From assembly GCA_001695595.3 (NCBI GenBank), contig MBPM02000305.1:1-31083 (forward strand): a stretch of DNA of 31,083 nt, given 5' to 3'. The position numbers and the translations under genes are program-made. Of the stretch, positions 10,683 to 22,180 are shown piece by piece. Source of the stretch: Plasmopara viticola (lineage: Eukaryota; Oomycota; Peronosporomycetes; Peronosporales; Peronosporaceae). The first letter of the stretch is position 1. Each line of letters opens with the position of its first letter. The notes under the pieces are model-generated. The model saw nothing but the letters and a program-made list of their open reading frames with translations, made no database searches and was not told the origin of the DNA.

Positions 10683-11122
10683 ATTGGGGTGTAGACGGTC
10701 CAACAAAATATTTGCGACCCCGAACAAGATAAGAAAAGTAACAAGACGAAAAATCGATTATAGGTGTATAGAAGCTTAGCTAAGCCGAGAAGCTATAGGT
10801 TGAGTAATTTTTTTAATACATGACATTTTTAACTCAGCGAAGCGCTCTGACAGGCTAGTGCATCTCACTTAGCTTTTCACGCATACTGCAAACTCACACT
10901 ATTCAGATAACGCGCATTTTCAAGAGTTTTACGGATCGCCGAGCAATACAAGATTAACGATTGTTTGACACTTTAATGGCTACACCCATACCGGTGTTGG
11001 ATTCTCGTATAAACGAACCAAAATCGTTGAAGTTTATGCACGGTTGACGATTTGTTATCATTAGATGTCGAAGCACTCGCTAGGTAAAAAGTGTGCGCTT
11101 ATGACTTCCATGATGTAACAAG

Positions 11123-11195
11123 TGGACACTGGGGGTATCGATCCCCCTACCTCCCGCATGCGAAGCGGGCGCTCTACCATTTGAGCTAAGCGCCC
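11123..11195 (-). tRNA. tRNA-Ala(CGC), A copy 15
   Basis: 73 nt, fully paired. Confidence 0.88.
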
Positions 11196-11443
11196 TGACA
11201 AGTTTGTGCATCCCACAGACAACACGTACTTCACTAATATAGTACTGAGCGAAACTAGAGAAGTAAGACCAAGAACTTTAGATGTTCGTATGGCTACACA
11301 TATGATAGTGCTGGTAGGAAAGAAAAAGAATTATTTTCTCAGAAATGTACTAAACACTTCTCAAGCTTTACCGGTTGGAAATTGGTTACCATACGATGTC
11401 GAAGCACTCGTAAGGCCATTTGAAGCTTTCATGATGTAACATG

Positions 11444-11516
11444 TGGATCCTGGGGGTATCGATCCCTCTACCTCCCGCATGCGAAGTGGGCGCTCTACCA
11501 TTTGAGCTAAGTGCCA
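11444..11516 (-). pseudogene. tRNA-Ala-like B copy 15
   Basis: 73 nt, same stem mismatches as the B copy at 367-439. Confidence 0.68.
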
Positions 11517-11951
11517 ATTGGGGTGTAGACGGTCCAACAAAATATTTGCGACCCCGAACAAGATAAGAAAAGTAACAAGACGAAAAATCGATTATAGGTG
11601 TATAGAAGCTTAGCTAAGAAACTATAGGTTGAGTAATTTTTTTAATACATGACATTTTTAACTCAGCGAAGCGCTCTGACAGGCTAGTGCATCTCACTTA
11701 GCTTTTCACGCATACTGCAAACTCACACTATTCAGATAACGCGCATTTTCAAGAGTTTTACGGATCGCCGAGCAATACAAGATTAACGATTGTTTGACAC
11801 TTTAATGGCTACACCCATACCGGTGTTGGATTCTCGTATAAACGAACCAAAATCGTTGAAGTTTATGCACGGTTGACGATTTGTTATCATTAGATGTCGA
11901 AGCACTCGCTAGGTAAAAAGTGTGCGCTTATGACTTCCATGATGTAACAAG

Positions 11952-12024
11952 TGGACACTGGGGGTATCGATCCCCCTACCTCCCGCATGCGAAGCGGGCG
12001 CTCTACCATTTGAGCTAAGCGCCC
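11952..12024 (-). tRNA. tRNA-Ala(CGC), A copy 16
   Basis: 73 nt, fully paired. Confidence 0.88.
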
Positions 12025-12272
12025 TGACAAGTTTGTGCATCCCACAGACAACACGTACTTCACTAATATAGTACTGAGCGAAACTAGAGAAGTAAGACCA
12101 AGAACTTTAGATGTTCGTATGGCTACACATATGATAGTGCTGGTAGGAAAGAAAAAAAATTATTTTCTCAGAAATGTACTAAACACTTCTCAAGCTTTAC
12201 CGGTTGGAAATTGGTTACCATACGATGTCGAAGCACTCGTAAGGCCATTTGAAGCTTTCATGATGTAACATG

Positions 12273-12345
12273 TGGATCCTGGGGGTATCGATCCCTCTAC
12301 CTCCCGCATGCGAAGTGGGCGCTCTACCATTTGAGCTAAGTGCCA
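12273..12345 (-). pseudogene. tRNA-Ala-like B copy 16
   Basis: 73 nt, same stem mismatches as the B copy at 367-439. Confidence 0.68.
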
Positions 12346-12780
12346 ATTGGGGTGTAGACGGTCCAACAAAATATTTGCGACCCCGAACAAGATAAGAAAA
12401 GTAACAAGACGAAAAATCGATTATAGGTGTATAGAAGCTTAGCTAAGAAGCTATAGGTTGAGTAATTTTTTTAATACATGACATTTTCAACTCAGCGAAG
12501 CGCTCTGACAGGCTAGTGCATCTCACTTAGCTTTTCACGCATACTGCAAACTCACACTATTCAGATAACGCGCATTTTCAAGAGTTTTACGGATCGCCGA
12601 GCAATACAAGATTAACGATTGTTTGACACTTTAATGGCTACACCCATACCGGTGTTGGATTCTCGTATAAACGAACCAAAATCGTTGAAGTTTATGCACG
12701 GTTGACGATTTGTTATCATTAGATGTCGAAGCACTCGCTAGGTAAAAAGTGTGCGCTTATGACTTCCATGATGTAACAAG

Positions 12781-12853
12781 TGGACACTGGGGGTATCGAT
12801 CCCCCTACCTCCCGCATGCGAAGCGGGCGCTCTACCATTTGAGCTAAGCGCCC
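12781..12853 (-). tRNA. tRNA-Ala(CGC), A copy 17
   Basis: 73 nt, fully paired. Confidence 0.88.
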
Positions 12854-13100
12854 TGACAAGTTTGTGCATCCCACAGACAACACGTACTTCACTATATAGT
12901 ACTGAGCGAAACTAGAGAAGTAAGACCAAGAACTTTAGATGTTCGTATGGCTACACATATGATAGTGCTGGTAGGAAAGAAAAAGAATTATTTTCTCAGA
13001 AATGTACTAAACACTTCTCAAGCTTTACCGGTTGGAAATTGGTTACCATACGATGTCGAAGCACTCGTAAGGCCATTTGAAGCTTTCATGATGTAACATG

Positions 13101-13173
13101 TGGATCCTGGGGGTATCGATCCCTCTACCTCCCGCATGCGAAGTGGGCGCTCTACCATTTGAGCTAAGTGCCA
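13101..13173 (-). pseudogene. tRNA-Ala-like B copy 17
   Basis: 73 nt, same stem mismatches as the B copy at 367-439. Confidence 0.68.
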
Positions 13174-13608
13174 ATTGGGGTGTAGACGGTCCAACAAAAT
13201 ATTTGCGACCCCGAACAAGATAAGAAAAGTAACAAGACGAAAAATCGATTATAGGTGTATAGAAGCTTAGCTAAGAAACTATAGGTTGAGTAATTTTTTT
13301 AATACATGACATTTTTAACTCAGCGAAGCGCTCTGACAGGCTAGTGCATCTCACTTAGCTTTTCACGCATACTGCAAACTCACACTATTCAGATAACGCG
13401 CATTTTCAAGAGTTTTACGGATCGCCGAGCAATACAAGATTAACGATTGTTTGACACTTTAATGGCTACACCCATACCGGTGTTGGATTCTCGTATAAAC
13501 GAACCAAAATCGTTGAAGTTTATGCACGGTTGACGATTTGTTATCATTAGATGTCGAAGCACTCGCTAGGTAAAAAGTGTGCGCTTATGACTTCCATGAT
13601 GTAACAAG

Positions 13609-13680
13609 TGGACACTGGGGTATCGATCCCCCTACCTCCCGCATGCGAAGCGGGCGCTCTACCATTTGAGCTAAGCGCCC
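13609..13680 (-). tRNA. tRNA-Ala(CGC), A copy 18 (72 nt)
   Basis: As 63-135 with one base missing from the 3' strand of the T stem. Confidence 0.7.
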
Positions 13681-13926
13681 TGACAAGTTTGTGCATCCCA
13701 CAGACAACACGTACTTCACTATATAGTACTGAGCGAAACTAGAGAAGTAAGACCAAGAACTTTAGATGTTCGTATGGCTACACATATGATAGTGCTGGTA
13801 GGAAAGAAAAAGAATTATTTTTCAGAAATGTACTAAACACTTCTCAAGCTTTACCGGTTGGAAATTGGTTACCATACGATGTCGAAGCACTCGTAAGGCC
13901 ATTTGAAGCTTTCATGATGTAACATG

Positions 13927-13999
13927 TGGATCCTGGGGGTATCGATCCCTCTACCTCCCGCATGCGAAGTGGGCGCTCTACCATTTGAGCTAAGTGCCA
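13927..13999 (-). pseudogene. tRNA-Ala-like B copy 18
   Basis: 73 nt, same stem mismatches as the B copy at 367-439. Confidence 0.68.
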
Positions 14000-14433
14000 A
14001 TTGGGGTGTAGACGGTCCAACAAAATATTTGCGACCCCGAACAAGATAAGAAAAGTAACAAGACGAAAAATCGATTATAGGTGTATAGAAGCTTAGCTAA
14101 GAAACTATAGGTTGAGTACTTTTTTTAATACATGACATTTTAACTCAGCGAAGCGCTCTGACAGGCTAGTGCATCTCACTTAGCTTTTCACGCATACTGC
14201 AAACTCACACTATTCAGATAACGCGCATTTTCAAGAGTTTTACGGATCGCCGAGCAATACAAGATTAACGATTGTTTGACACTTTAATGGCTACACCCAT
14301 ACCGGTGTTGGATTCTCGTATAAACGAACCAAAATCGTTGAAGTTTATGCACGGTTGACGATTTGTTATCATTAGATGTCGAAGCACTCGCTAGGTAAAA
14401 AGTGTGCGCTTATGACTTCCATGATGTAACAAG

Positions 14434-14505
14434 TGGACACTGGGGTATCGATCCCCCTACCTCCCGCATGCGAAGCGGGCGCTCTACCATTTGAGCTAAG
14501 CGCCC
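14434..14505 (-). tRNA. tRNA-Ala(CGC), A copy 19 (72 nt)
   Basis: As 63-135 with one base missing from the 3' strand of the T stem. Confidence 0.7.
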
Positions 14506-14753
14506 TGACAAGTTTGTGCATCCCACAGACAACACGTACTTCACTAATATAGTACTGAGCGAAACTAGAGAAGTAAGACCAAGAACTTTAGATGTTCGTA
14601 TGGCTACACATATGATAGTGCTGGTAGGAAAGAAAAAGAATTATTTTCTCAGAAATGTACTAAACACTTCTCAAGCTTTACCGGTTGGAAATTGGTTACC
14701 ATACGATGTCGAAGCACTCGTAAGGCCATTTGAAGCTTTCATGATGTAACATG

Positions 14754-14826
14754 TGGATCCTGGGGGTATCGATCCCTCTACCTCCCGCATGCGAAGTGGG
14801 CGCTCTACCATTTGAGCTAAGTGCCA
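14754..14826 (-). pseudogene. tRNA-Ala-like B copy 19
   Basis: 73 nt, same stem mismatches as the B copy at 367-439. Confidence 0.68.
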
Positions 14827-15260
14827 ATTGGGGTGTAGACGGTCCAACAAAATATTTGCGACCCCGAACAAGATAAGAAAAGTAACAAGACGAAAAATCG
14901 ATTATAGGTGTATAGAAGCTTAGCTAAGAAACTATAGGTTGAGTACTTTTTTTAATACATGACATTTTAACTCAGCGAAGCGCTCTGACAGGCTAGTGCA
15001 TCTCACTTAGCTTTTCACGCATACTGCAAACTCACACTATTCAGATAACGCGCATTTTCAAGAGTTTTACGGATCGCCGAGCAATACAAGATTAACGATT
15101 GTTTGACACTTTAATGGCTACACCCATACCGGTGTTGGATTCTCGTATAAACGAACCAAAATCGTTGAAGTTTATGCACGGTTGACGATTTGTTATCATT
15201 AGATGTCGAAGCACTCGCTAGGTAAAAAGTGTGCGCTTATGACTTCCATGATGTAACAAG

Positions 15261-15331
15261 TGGACACTGGGGTATCGATCCCCTACCTCCCGCATGCGAA
15301 GCGGGCGCTCTACCATTTGAGCTAAGCGCCC
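15261..15331 (-). tRNA. tRNA-Ala(CGC), A copy 20 (71 nt)
   Basis: As 63-135 with one base missing from each T-stem strand. Confidence 0.7.
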
Positions 15332-15579
15332 TGACAAGTTTGTGCATCCCACAGACAACACGTACTTCACTAATATAGTACTGAGCGAAACTAGAGAAGT
15401 AAGACCAAGAACTTTAGATGTTCGTATGGCTACACATATGATAGTGCTGGTAGGAAAGAAAAAGAATTATTTTCTCAGAAATGTACTAAACACTTCTCAA
15501 GCTTTACCGGTTGGAAATTGGTTACCATACGATGTCGAAGCACTCGTAAGGCCATTTGAAGCTTTCATGATGTAACATG

Positions 15580-15651
15580 TGGATCCTGGGGGTATCGATC
15601 CCTCTACCTCCCGCATGCGAAGTGGGCGCTCTACCATTGAGCTAAGTGCCA
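15580..15651 (-). pseudogene. tRNA-Ala-like B copy 20
   Basis: 72 nt: a B copy with one base also missing from the D-loop A run. Confidence 0.65.
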
Positions 15652-16086
15652 ATTGGGGTGTAGACGGTCCAACAAAATATTTGCGACCCCGAACAAGATA
15701 AGAAAAGTAACAAGACGAAAAATCGATTATAGGTGTATAGAAGCTTAGCTAAGAAACTATAGGTTGAGTACTTTTTTTAATACATGACATTTTTAACTCA
15801 GCGAAGCGCTCTGACAGGCTAGTGCATCTCACTTAGCTTTTCACGCATACTGCAAACTCACACTATTCAGATAACGCGCATTTTCAAGAGTTTTACGGAT
15901 CGCCGAGCAATACAAGATTAACGATTGTTTGACACTTTAATGGCTACACCCATACCGGTGTTGGATTCTCGTATAAACGAACCAAAATCGTTGAAGTTTA
16001 TGCACGGTTGACGATTTGTTATCATTAGATGTCGAAGCACTCGCTAGGTAAAAAGTGTGCGCTTATGACTTCCATGATGTAACAAG

Positions 16087-16157
16087 TGGACACTGGGGTA
16101 TCGATCCCCTACCTCCCGCATGCGAAGCGGGCGCTCTACCATTTGAGCTAAGCGCCC
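16087..16157 (-). tRNA. tRNA-Ala(CGC), A copy 21 (71 nt)
   Basis: As 63-135 with one base missing from each T-stem strand. Confidence 0.7.
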
Positions 16158-16405
16158 TGACAAGTTTGTGCATCCCACAGACAACACGTACTTCACTAAT
16201 ATAGTACTGAGCGAAACTAGAGAAGTAAGACCAAGAACTTTAGATGTTCGTATGGCTACACATATGATAGTGCTGGTAGGAAAGAAAAAGAATTATTTTC
16301 TCAGAAATGTACTAAACACTTCTCAAGCTTTACCGGTTGGAAATTGGTTACCATACGATGTCGAAGCACTCGTAAGGCCATTTGAAGCTTTCATGATGTA
16401 ACATG

Positions 16406-16478
16406 TGGATCCTGGGGGTATCGATCCCTCTACCTCCCGCATGCGAAGTGGGCGCTCTACCATTTGAGCTAAGTGCCA
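16406..16478 (-). pseudogene. tRNA-Ala-like B copy 21
   Basis: 73 nt, same stem mismatches as the B copy at 367-439. Confidence 0.68.
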
Positions 16479-16913
16479 ATTGGGGTGTAGACGGTCCAAC
16501 AAAATATTTGCGACCCCGAACAAGATAAGAAAAGTAACAAGACGAAAAATCGATTATAGGTGTATAGAAGCTTAGCTAAGAAACTATAGGTTGAGTACTT
16601 TTTTTAATACATGACATTTTTAACTCAGCGAAGCGCTCTGACAGGCTAGTGCATCTCACTTAGCTTTTCACGCATACTGCAAACTCACACTATTCAGATA
16701 ACGCGCATTTTCAAGAGTTTTACGGATCGCCGAGCAATACAAGATTAACGATTGTTTGACACTTTAATGGCTACACCCATACCGGTGTTGGATTCTCGTA
16801 TAAACGAACCAAAATCGTTGAAGTTTATGCACGGTTGACGATTTGTTATCATTAGATGTCGAAGCACTCGCTAGGTAAAAAGTGTGCGCTTATGACTTCC
16901 ATGATGTAACAAG

Positions 16914-16986
16914 TGGACACTGGGGGTATCGATCCCCCTACCTCCCGCATGCGAAGCGGGCGCTCTACCATTTGAGCTAAGCGCCC
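16914..16986 (-). tRNA. tRNA-Ala(CGC), A copy 22
   Basis: 73 nt, fully paired. Its 5' end is one base from a divergent plus-strand tRNA-like gene instead of the usual TGACAAG flank. Confidence 0.88.
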
Positions 16987-17272
16987 TGCCCGGTGGCGTG
17001 GGTTAGTGGATTATGCTTCTGGTCCTCACGGTGTGTGGTGCGGGTTCGAGCCCCACACCGGACAAACTTCGTAATCAACCAGACTTGGGGAGAGGACGGC
17101 CCCAAGCGAAATATTTCCGACCCCGATCAAGAAAAAGACAATAACAAGACGAAAAAGAATCTTCAGACTAAAAATGTAAATGTAGAAATCCTAGCCAAGC
17201 CGAGAAGGTATAGGTTGTGTTAAGATTAAATACATGACAACTTTCAACTGAGCTAAGCGCCCTGACAAGTTT
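16987..17272. repeat. Divergent short array unit
   Basis: Sequence from 17065 on is a clearly diverged version of the standard post-B spacer. It shares AAATATTT-CGACCCCGA, AACAAGACGAAAAA, AGCCGAGAAG-TATAGGTTG and ATACATGACA, with many substitutions. It ends at 17251-17262 in AGCTAAGCGCCC, an unmutated tRNA 5' end, then rejoins the standard flank at TGACAAGTTTGTGC. The unit therefore lacks the usual A-to-B flank, B copy and 0.28-kb flank. It may be an older unit that escaped homogenisation. Confidence 0.75.
16988..17064 (+). tRNA. tRNA-like sequence, isotype uncertain (Glu-CTC-like or Arg-CCT)
   Basis: This is the only plus-strand tRNA-like sequence in the array. The acceptor GCCCGGT/ACCGGAC pairs 6/7, with a mismatch at 2:71, and is followed by A. 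The T arm GCGGG-TTCGAGC-CCCAC pairs 4/5 and has a perfect B box. A D stem GCGT/ATGC can form around an over-long 13-nt loop. The anticodon stem is weak in every register: one register gives CCT, another lines up with the eukaryotic Glu(CTC) loop. This suggests a degenerate or insertion-bearing tRNA gene. No T-run follows closely. Confidence 0.45.
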
Positions 17273-17510
17273 GTGCATCCCACAGACAACACGTACTTCA
17301 CTAATATAGTACTGAGCGAAACTAGAGAAGTAAGACCAAGAACTTTAGATGTTCGTATGGCTACACATATGATAGTGCTGGTAGGAAAGAAAAAGAATTA
17401 TTTTCTCAGAAATGTACTAAACACTTCTCAAGCTTTACCGGTTGGAAATTGGTTACCATACGATGTCGAAGCACTCGTAAGGCCATTTGAAGCTTTCATG
17501 ATGTAACATG

Positions 17511-17582
17511 TGGATCCTGGGGGTATCGATCCCTCTACCTCCCGCATGCGAGAGGACGCTCTACCACTTGAGCTAAGTGCCA
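17511..17582 (-). pseudogene. tRNA-Ala-like B copy 22, divergent variant
   Basis: 72 nt. It differs from other B copies in the anticodon stem (GCGTCCTC on the tRNA strand) and has AAGTGG in the A box, nearer to the Pol III consensus than the array standard AAATGG. It directly follows the divergent unit and probably belongs to the same older sequence type. Confidence 0.6.
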
Positions 17583-18022
17583 ATTGGGGTGTAGACGGTC
17601 GAACAAAATATTTGCGACCCCGAACAAGATAAGAAAAGTAACAAGACGAAAAATCGATTATAGGTGTATAGAAGCTTAGCTAAGCCGAGAAGCTATAGGT
17701 TGAGTAATTTTTTTAATACATGACATTTTCAACTCAGCGAAGCGCTCTGACAGGCTAGTGCATCTCACTTAGCTTTTCACGCATACTGCAAACTCACACT
17801 ATTCAGATAACGCGCATTTTCAAGAGTTTTACGGATCGCCGAGCAATACAAGATTAACGATTGTTTGACACTTTAATGGCTACACCCATACCGGTGTTGG
17901 ATTCTCGTATAAACGAACCAAAATCGTTGAAGTTTATGCACGGTTGACGATTTGTTATCATTAGATGTCGAAGCACTCGCTAGGTAAAAAGTGTGCGCTT
18001 ATGACTTCCATGATGTAACAAG

Positions 18023-18095
18023 TGGACACTGGGGGTATCGATCCCCCTACCTCCCGCATGCGAAGCGGGCGCTCTACCATTTGAGCTAAGCGCCC
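18023..18095 (-). tRNA. tRNA-Ala(CGC), A copy 23
   Basis: 73 nt, fully paired. Confidence 0.88.
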
Positions 18096-18343
18096 TGACA
18101 AGTTTGTGCATCCCACAGACAACACGTACTTCACTAATATAGTACTGAGCGAAACTAGAGAAGTAAGACCAAGAACTTTAGATGTTCGTATGGCTACACA
18201 TATGATAGTACTGGTAGGAAAGAAAAAGAATTATTTTCTCAGAAATGTACTAAACACTTCTCAAGCTTTACCGGTTGGAAATTGGTTACCATACGATGTC
18301 GAAGCACTCGTAAGGCCATTTGAAGCTTTCATGATGTAACATG

Positions 18344-18416
18344 TGGATCCTGGGGGTATCGATCCCTCTACCTCCCGCATGCGAAGTGGACGCTCTACCA
18401 TTTGAGCTAAGTGCCA
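18344..18416 (-). pseudogene. tRNA-Ala-like B copy 23
   Basis: 73 nt B copy retaining one base of the divergent variant (GGACGCTC rather than GGGCGCTC on the plus strand). Confidence 0.65.
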
Positions 18417-18851
18417 ATTGGGGTGTAGACGGTCCAACAAAATATTTGCGACCCCGAACAAGATAAGAAAAGTAACAAGACGAAAAATCGATTATAGGTG
18501 TATAGAAGCTTAGCTAAGAAACTATAGGTTGAGTACTTTTTTTAATACATGACACTTTTAACTCAGCGAAGCGCTCTGACAGGCTAGTGCATCTCACTTA
18601 GCTTTTCACGCATACTGCAAACTCACACTATTCAGATAACGCGCATTTTCAAGAGTTTTACGGATCGCCGAGCAATACAAGATTAACGATTGTTTGACAC
18701 TTTAATGGCTACACCCATACCGGTGTTGGATTCTCGTATAAACGAACCAAAATCGTTGAAGTTTATGCACGGTTGACGATTTGTTATCATTAGATGTCGA
18801 AGCACTCGCTAGGTAAAAAGTGTGCGCTTATGACTTCCATGATGTAACAAG

Positions 18852-18924
18852 TGGACACTGGGGGTATCGATCCCCCTACCTCCCGCATGCGAAGCGGGCG
18901 CTCTACCATTTGAGCTAAGCGCCC
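18852..18924 (-). tRNA. tRNA-Ala(CGC), A copy 24
   Basis: 73 nt, fully paired. Confidence 0.88.
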
Positions 18925-19172
18925 TGACAAGTTTGTGCATCCCACAGACAACACGTACTTCACTAATATAGTACTGAGCGAAACTAGAGAAGTAAGACCA
19001 AGAACTTTAGATGTTCGTATGGCTACACATATGATAGTGCTGGTAGGAAAGAAAAAGAATTATTTTCTCAGAAATGTACTAAACACTTCTCAAGCTTTAC
19101 CGGTTGGAAATTGGTTACCATACGATGTCGAAGCACTCGTAAGGCCATTTGAAGCTTTCATGATGTAACATG

Positions 19173-19243
19173 TGGATCCTGGGGGTATCGATCCCTCTAC
19201 CTCCCGCATGCGAAGGACGCTCTACCATTTGAGCTAAGTGCCA
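19173..19243 (-). pseudogene. tRNA-Ala-like B copy 24
   Basis: 71 nt B copy with the GGACGCTC variant plus a two-base loss in the anticodon stem. Confidence 0.65.
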
Positions 19244-19683
19244 ATTGGGGTGTAGACGGTCCAACAAAATATTTGCGACCCCGAACAAGATAAGAAAAGT
19301 AACAAGACGAAAAATCGATTATAGGTGTATAGAAGCTTAGCTAAGCCGAGAAGCTATAGGTTGAGTAATTTTTTTAATACATGACATTTTCAACTCAGCG
19401 AAGCGCTCTGACAGGCTAGTGCATCTCACTTAGCTTTTCACGCATACTGCAAACTCACACTATTCAGATAACGCGCATTTTCAAGAGTTTTACGGATCGC
19501 CGAGCAATACAAGATTAACGATTGTTTGACACTTTAATGGCTACACCCATACCGGTGTTGGATTCTCGTATAAACGAACCAAAATCGTTGAAGTTTATGC
19601 ACGGTTGACGATTTGTTATCATTAGATGTCGAAGCACTCGCTAGGTAAAAAGTGTGCGCTTATGACTTCCATGATGTAACAAG

Positions 19684-19756
19684 TGGACACTGGGGGTATC
19701 GATCCCCCTACCTCCCGCATGCGAAGCGGGCGCTCTACCATTTGAGCTAAGCGCCC
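19684..19756 (-). tRNA. tRNA-Ala(CGC), A copy 25
   Basis: 73 nt, fully paired. The 5' flank carries a G-to-T change (CAATTTTG for CAAGTTTG). Confidence 0.88.
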
Positions 19757-20003
19757 TGACAATTTTGTGCATCCCACAGACAACACGTACTTCACTTATA
19801 TAGTACTGAGCGAAACTAGAGAAGTAAGACCAAGAACTTTAGATGTTCGTATGGCTACACATATGATAGTGCTGGTAGGAAAGAAAAAGAATTATTTTCT
19901 CAGAAATGTACTAAACACTTCTCAAGCTTTACCGGTTGGAAATTGGTTACCATACGATGTCGAAGCACTCGTAAGGCCATTTGAAGCTTCATGATGTAAC
20001 ATG

Positions 20004-20076
20004 TGGATCCTGGGGGTATCGATCCCTCTACCTCCCGCATGCGAAGTGGGCGCTCTACCATTTGAGCTAAGTGCCA
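20004..20076 (-). pseudogene. tRNA-Ala-like B copy 25
   Basis: 73 nt, same stem mismatches as the B copy at 367-439. Confidence 0.68.
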
Positions 20077-20516
20077 ATTGGGGTGTAGACGGTCCAACAA
20101 AATATTTGCGACCCCGAACAAGATAAGAAAAGTAACAAGACGAAAAATCGATTATAGGTGTATAGAAGCTTAGCTAAGCCGAGAAGCTATAGGTTGAGTA
20201 ATTTTTTTAATACATGACATTTTTAACTCAGCGAAGCGCTCTGACAGGCTAGTGCATCTCACTTAGCTTTTCACGCATACTGCAAACTCACACTATTCAG
20301 ATAACGCGCATTTTCAAGAGTTTTACGGATCGCCGAGCAATACAAGATTAACGATTGTTTGACACTTTAATGGCTACACCCATACCGGTGTTGGATTCTC
20401 GTATAAACGAACCAAAATCGTTGAAGTTTATGCACGGTTGACGATTTGTTATCATTAGATGTCGAAGCACTCGCTAGGTAAAAAGTGTGCGCTTATGACT
20501 TCCATGATGTAACAAG

Positions 20517-20589
20517 TGGACACTGGGGGTATCGATCCCCCTACCTCCCGCATGCGAAGCGGGCGCTCTACCATTTGAGCTAAGCGCCC
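20517..20589 (-). tRNA. tRNA-Ala(CGC), A copy 26
   Basis: 73 nt, fully paired. Confidence 0.88.
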
Positions 20590-20835
20590 TGACAAGTTTG
20601 TGCATCCCACAGACAACACGTACTTCACTAATATAGTACTGAGCGAAACTAGAGAAGTAAGACCAAGAACTTTAGATGTTCGTATGGCTACACATATGAT
20701 AGTGCTGGTAGGAAAGAAAAAGAATTATTTTCTCAGAAATGTACTAAACTTCTCAAGCTTTACCGGTTGGAAATTGGTTACCATACGATGTCGAAGCACT
20801 CGTAAGGCCATTTGAAGCTTTCATGATGTAACAAG

Positions 20836-20908
20836 TGGATCCTGGGGGTATCGATCCCTCTACCTCCCGCATGCGAAGTGGGCGCTCTACCATTTGAGCT
20901 AAGTGCCA
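20836..20908 (-). pseudogene. tRNA-Ala-like B copy 26
   Basis: 73 nt B copy whose 3' flank reads ACAAGTGGA, as at A copies, instead of ACATGTGGA. Confidence 0.68.
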
Positions 20909-21348
20909 ATTGGGGTGTAGACGGTCCAACAAAATATTTGCGACCCCGAACAAGATAAGAAAAGTAACAAGACGAAAAATCGATTATAGGTGTATAGAAG
21001 CTTAGCTAAGCCGAGAAGCTATAGGTTGAGTAATTTTTTTAATACATGACATTTTCAACTCAGCGAAGCGCTCTGACAGGCTAGTGCATCTCACTTAGCT
21101 TTTCACGCATACTGCAAACTCACACTATTCAGATAACGCGCATTTTCAAGAGTTTTACGGATCGCCGAGCAATACAAGATTAACGATTGTTTGACACTTT
21201 AATGGCTACACCCATACCGGTGTTGGATTCTCGTATAAACGAACCAAAATCGTTGAAGTTTATGCTCGGTTGACGATTTGTTATCATTAGATGTCGAAGC
21301 ACTCGCTAGGTAAAAAGTGTGCGCTTATGACTTCCATGATGTAACAAG

Positions 21349-21421
21349 TGGACACTGGGGGTATCGATCCCCCTACCTCCCGCATGCGAAGCGGGCGCTC
21401 TACCATTTGAGCTAAGCGCCC
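21349..21421 (-). tRNA. tRNA-Ala(CGC), A copy 27
   Basis: 73 nt, fully paired. Confidence 0.88.
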
Positions 21422-21669
21422 TGACAAGTTTGTGCATCCCACAGACAACACGTACTTCACTAATATAGTACTGAGCGAAACTAGAGAAGTAAGACCAAGA
21501 ACTTTAGATGTTCGTATGGCTACACATATGATAGTGCTGGTAGGAAAGAAAAAGAATTATTTTCTCAGAAATGTACTAAACACTTCTCAAGCTTTACCGG
21601 TTGGAAATTGGTTACCATACGATGTCGAAGCACTCGTAAGGCCATTTGAAGCTTTCATGATGTAACAAG

Positions 21670-21742
21670 TGGATCCTGGGGGTATCGATCCCTCTACCTC
21701 CCGCATGCGAAGTGGGCGCTCTACCATTTGAGCTAAGTGCCA
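21670..21742 (-). pseudogene. tRNA-Ala-like B copy 27
   Basis: 73 nt B copy with the same A-type 3' flank base as copy 26. Confidence 0.68.
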
Positions 21743-22180
21743 ATTGGGGTGTAGACGGTCCAACAAAATATTTGCGACCCCGAACAAGATAAGAAAAGTA
21801 ACAAGACGAAAAATCGATTATAGGTGTATAGAAGCTAAGCCGAGAAGCTATAGGTTGAGTAATTTTTTTTTTAATACATGACATTTTTAACTCAGCGAAG
21901 CGCTCTGACAGGCTAGTGCATCTCACTTAGCTTTTCACGCATACTGCAAACTCACACTATTCAGATAACGCGCATTTTCAAGAGTTTTACGGATCGCCGA
22001 GCAATACAAGATTAACGATTGTTTGACACTTTAATGGCTACACCCATACCGGTGTTGGATTCTCGTATAAACGAACCAAAATCGTTGAAGTTTATGCACG
22101 GTTGACGATTTGTTATCATTAGATGTCGAAGCACTCGCTAGGTAAAAAGTGTGCGCTTATGACTTCCATGATGTAACAAG

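Noticed and set aside
16993..17223. 76-codon plus-strand frame
   Set aside because: It runs across the plus-strand tRNA-like gene and spacer and shows no domain.
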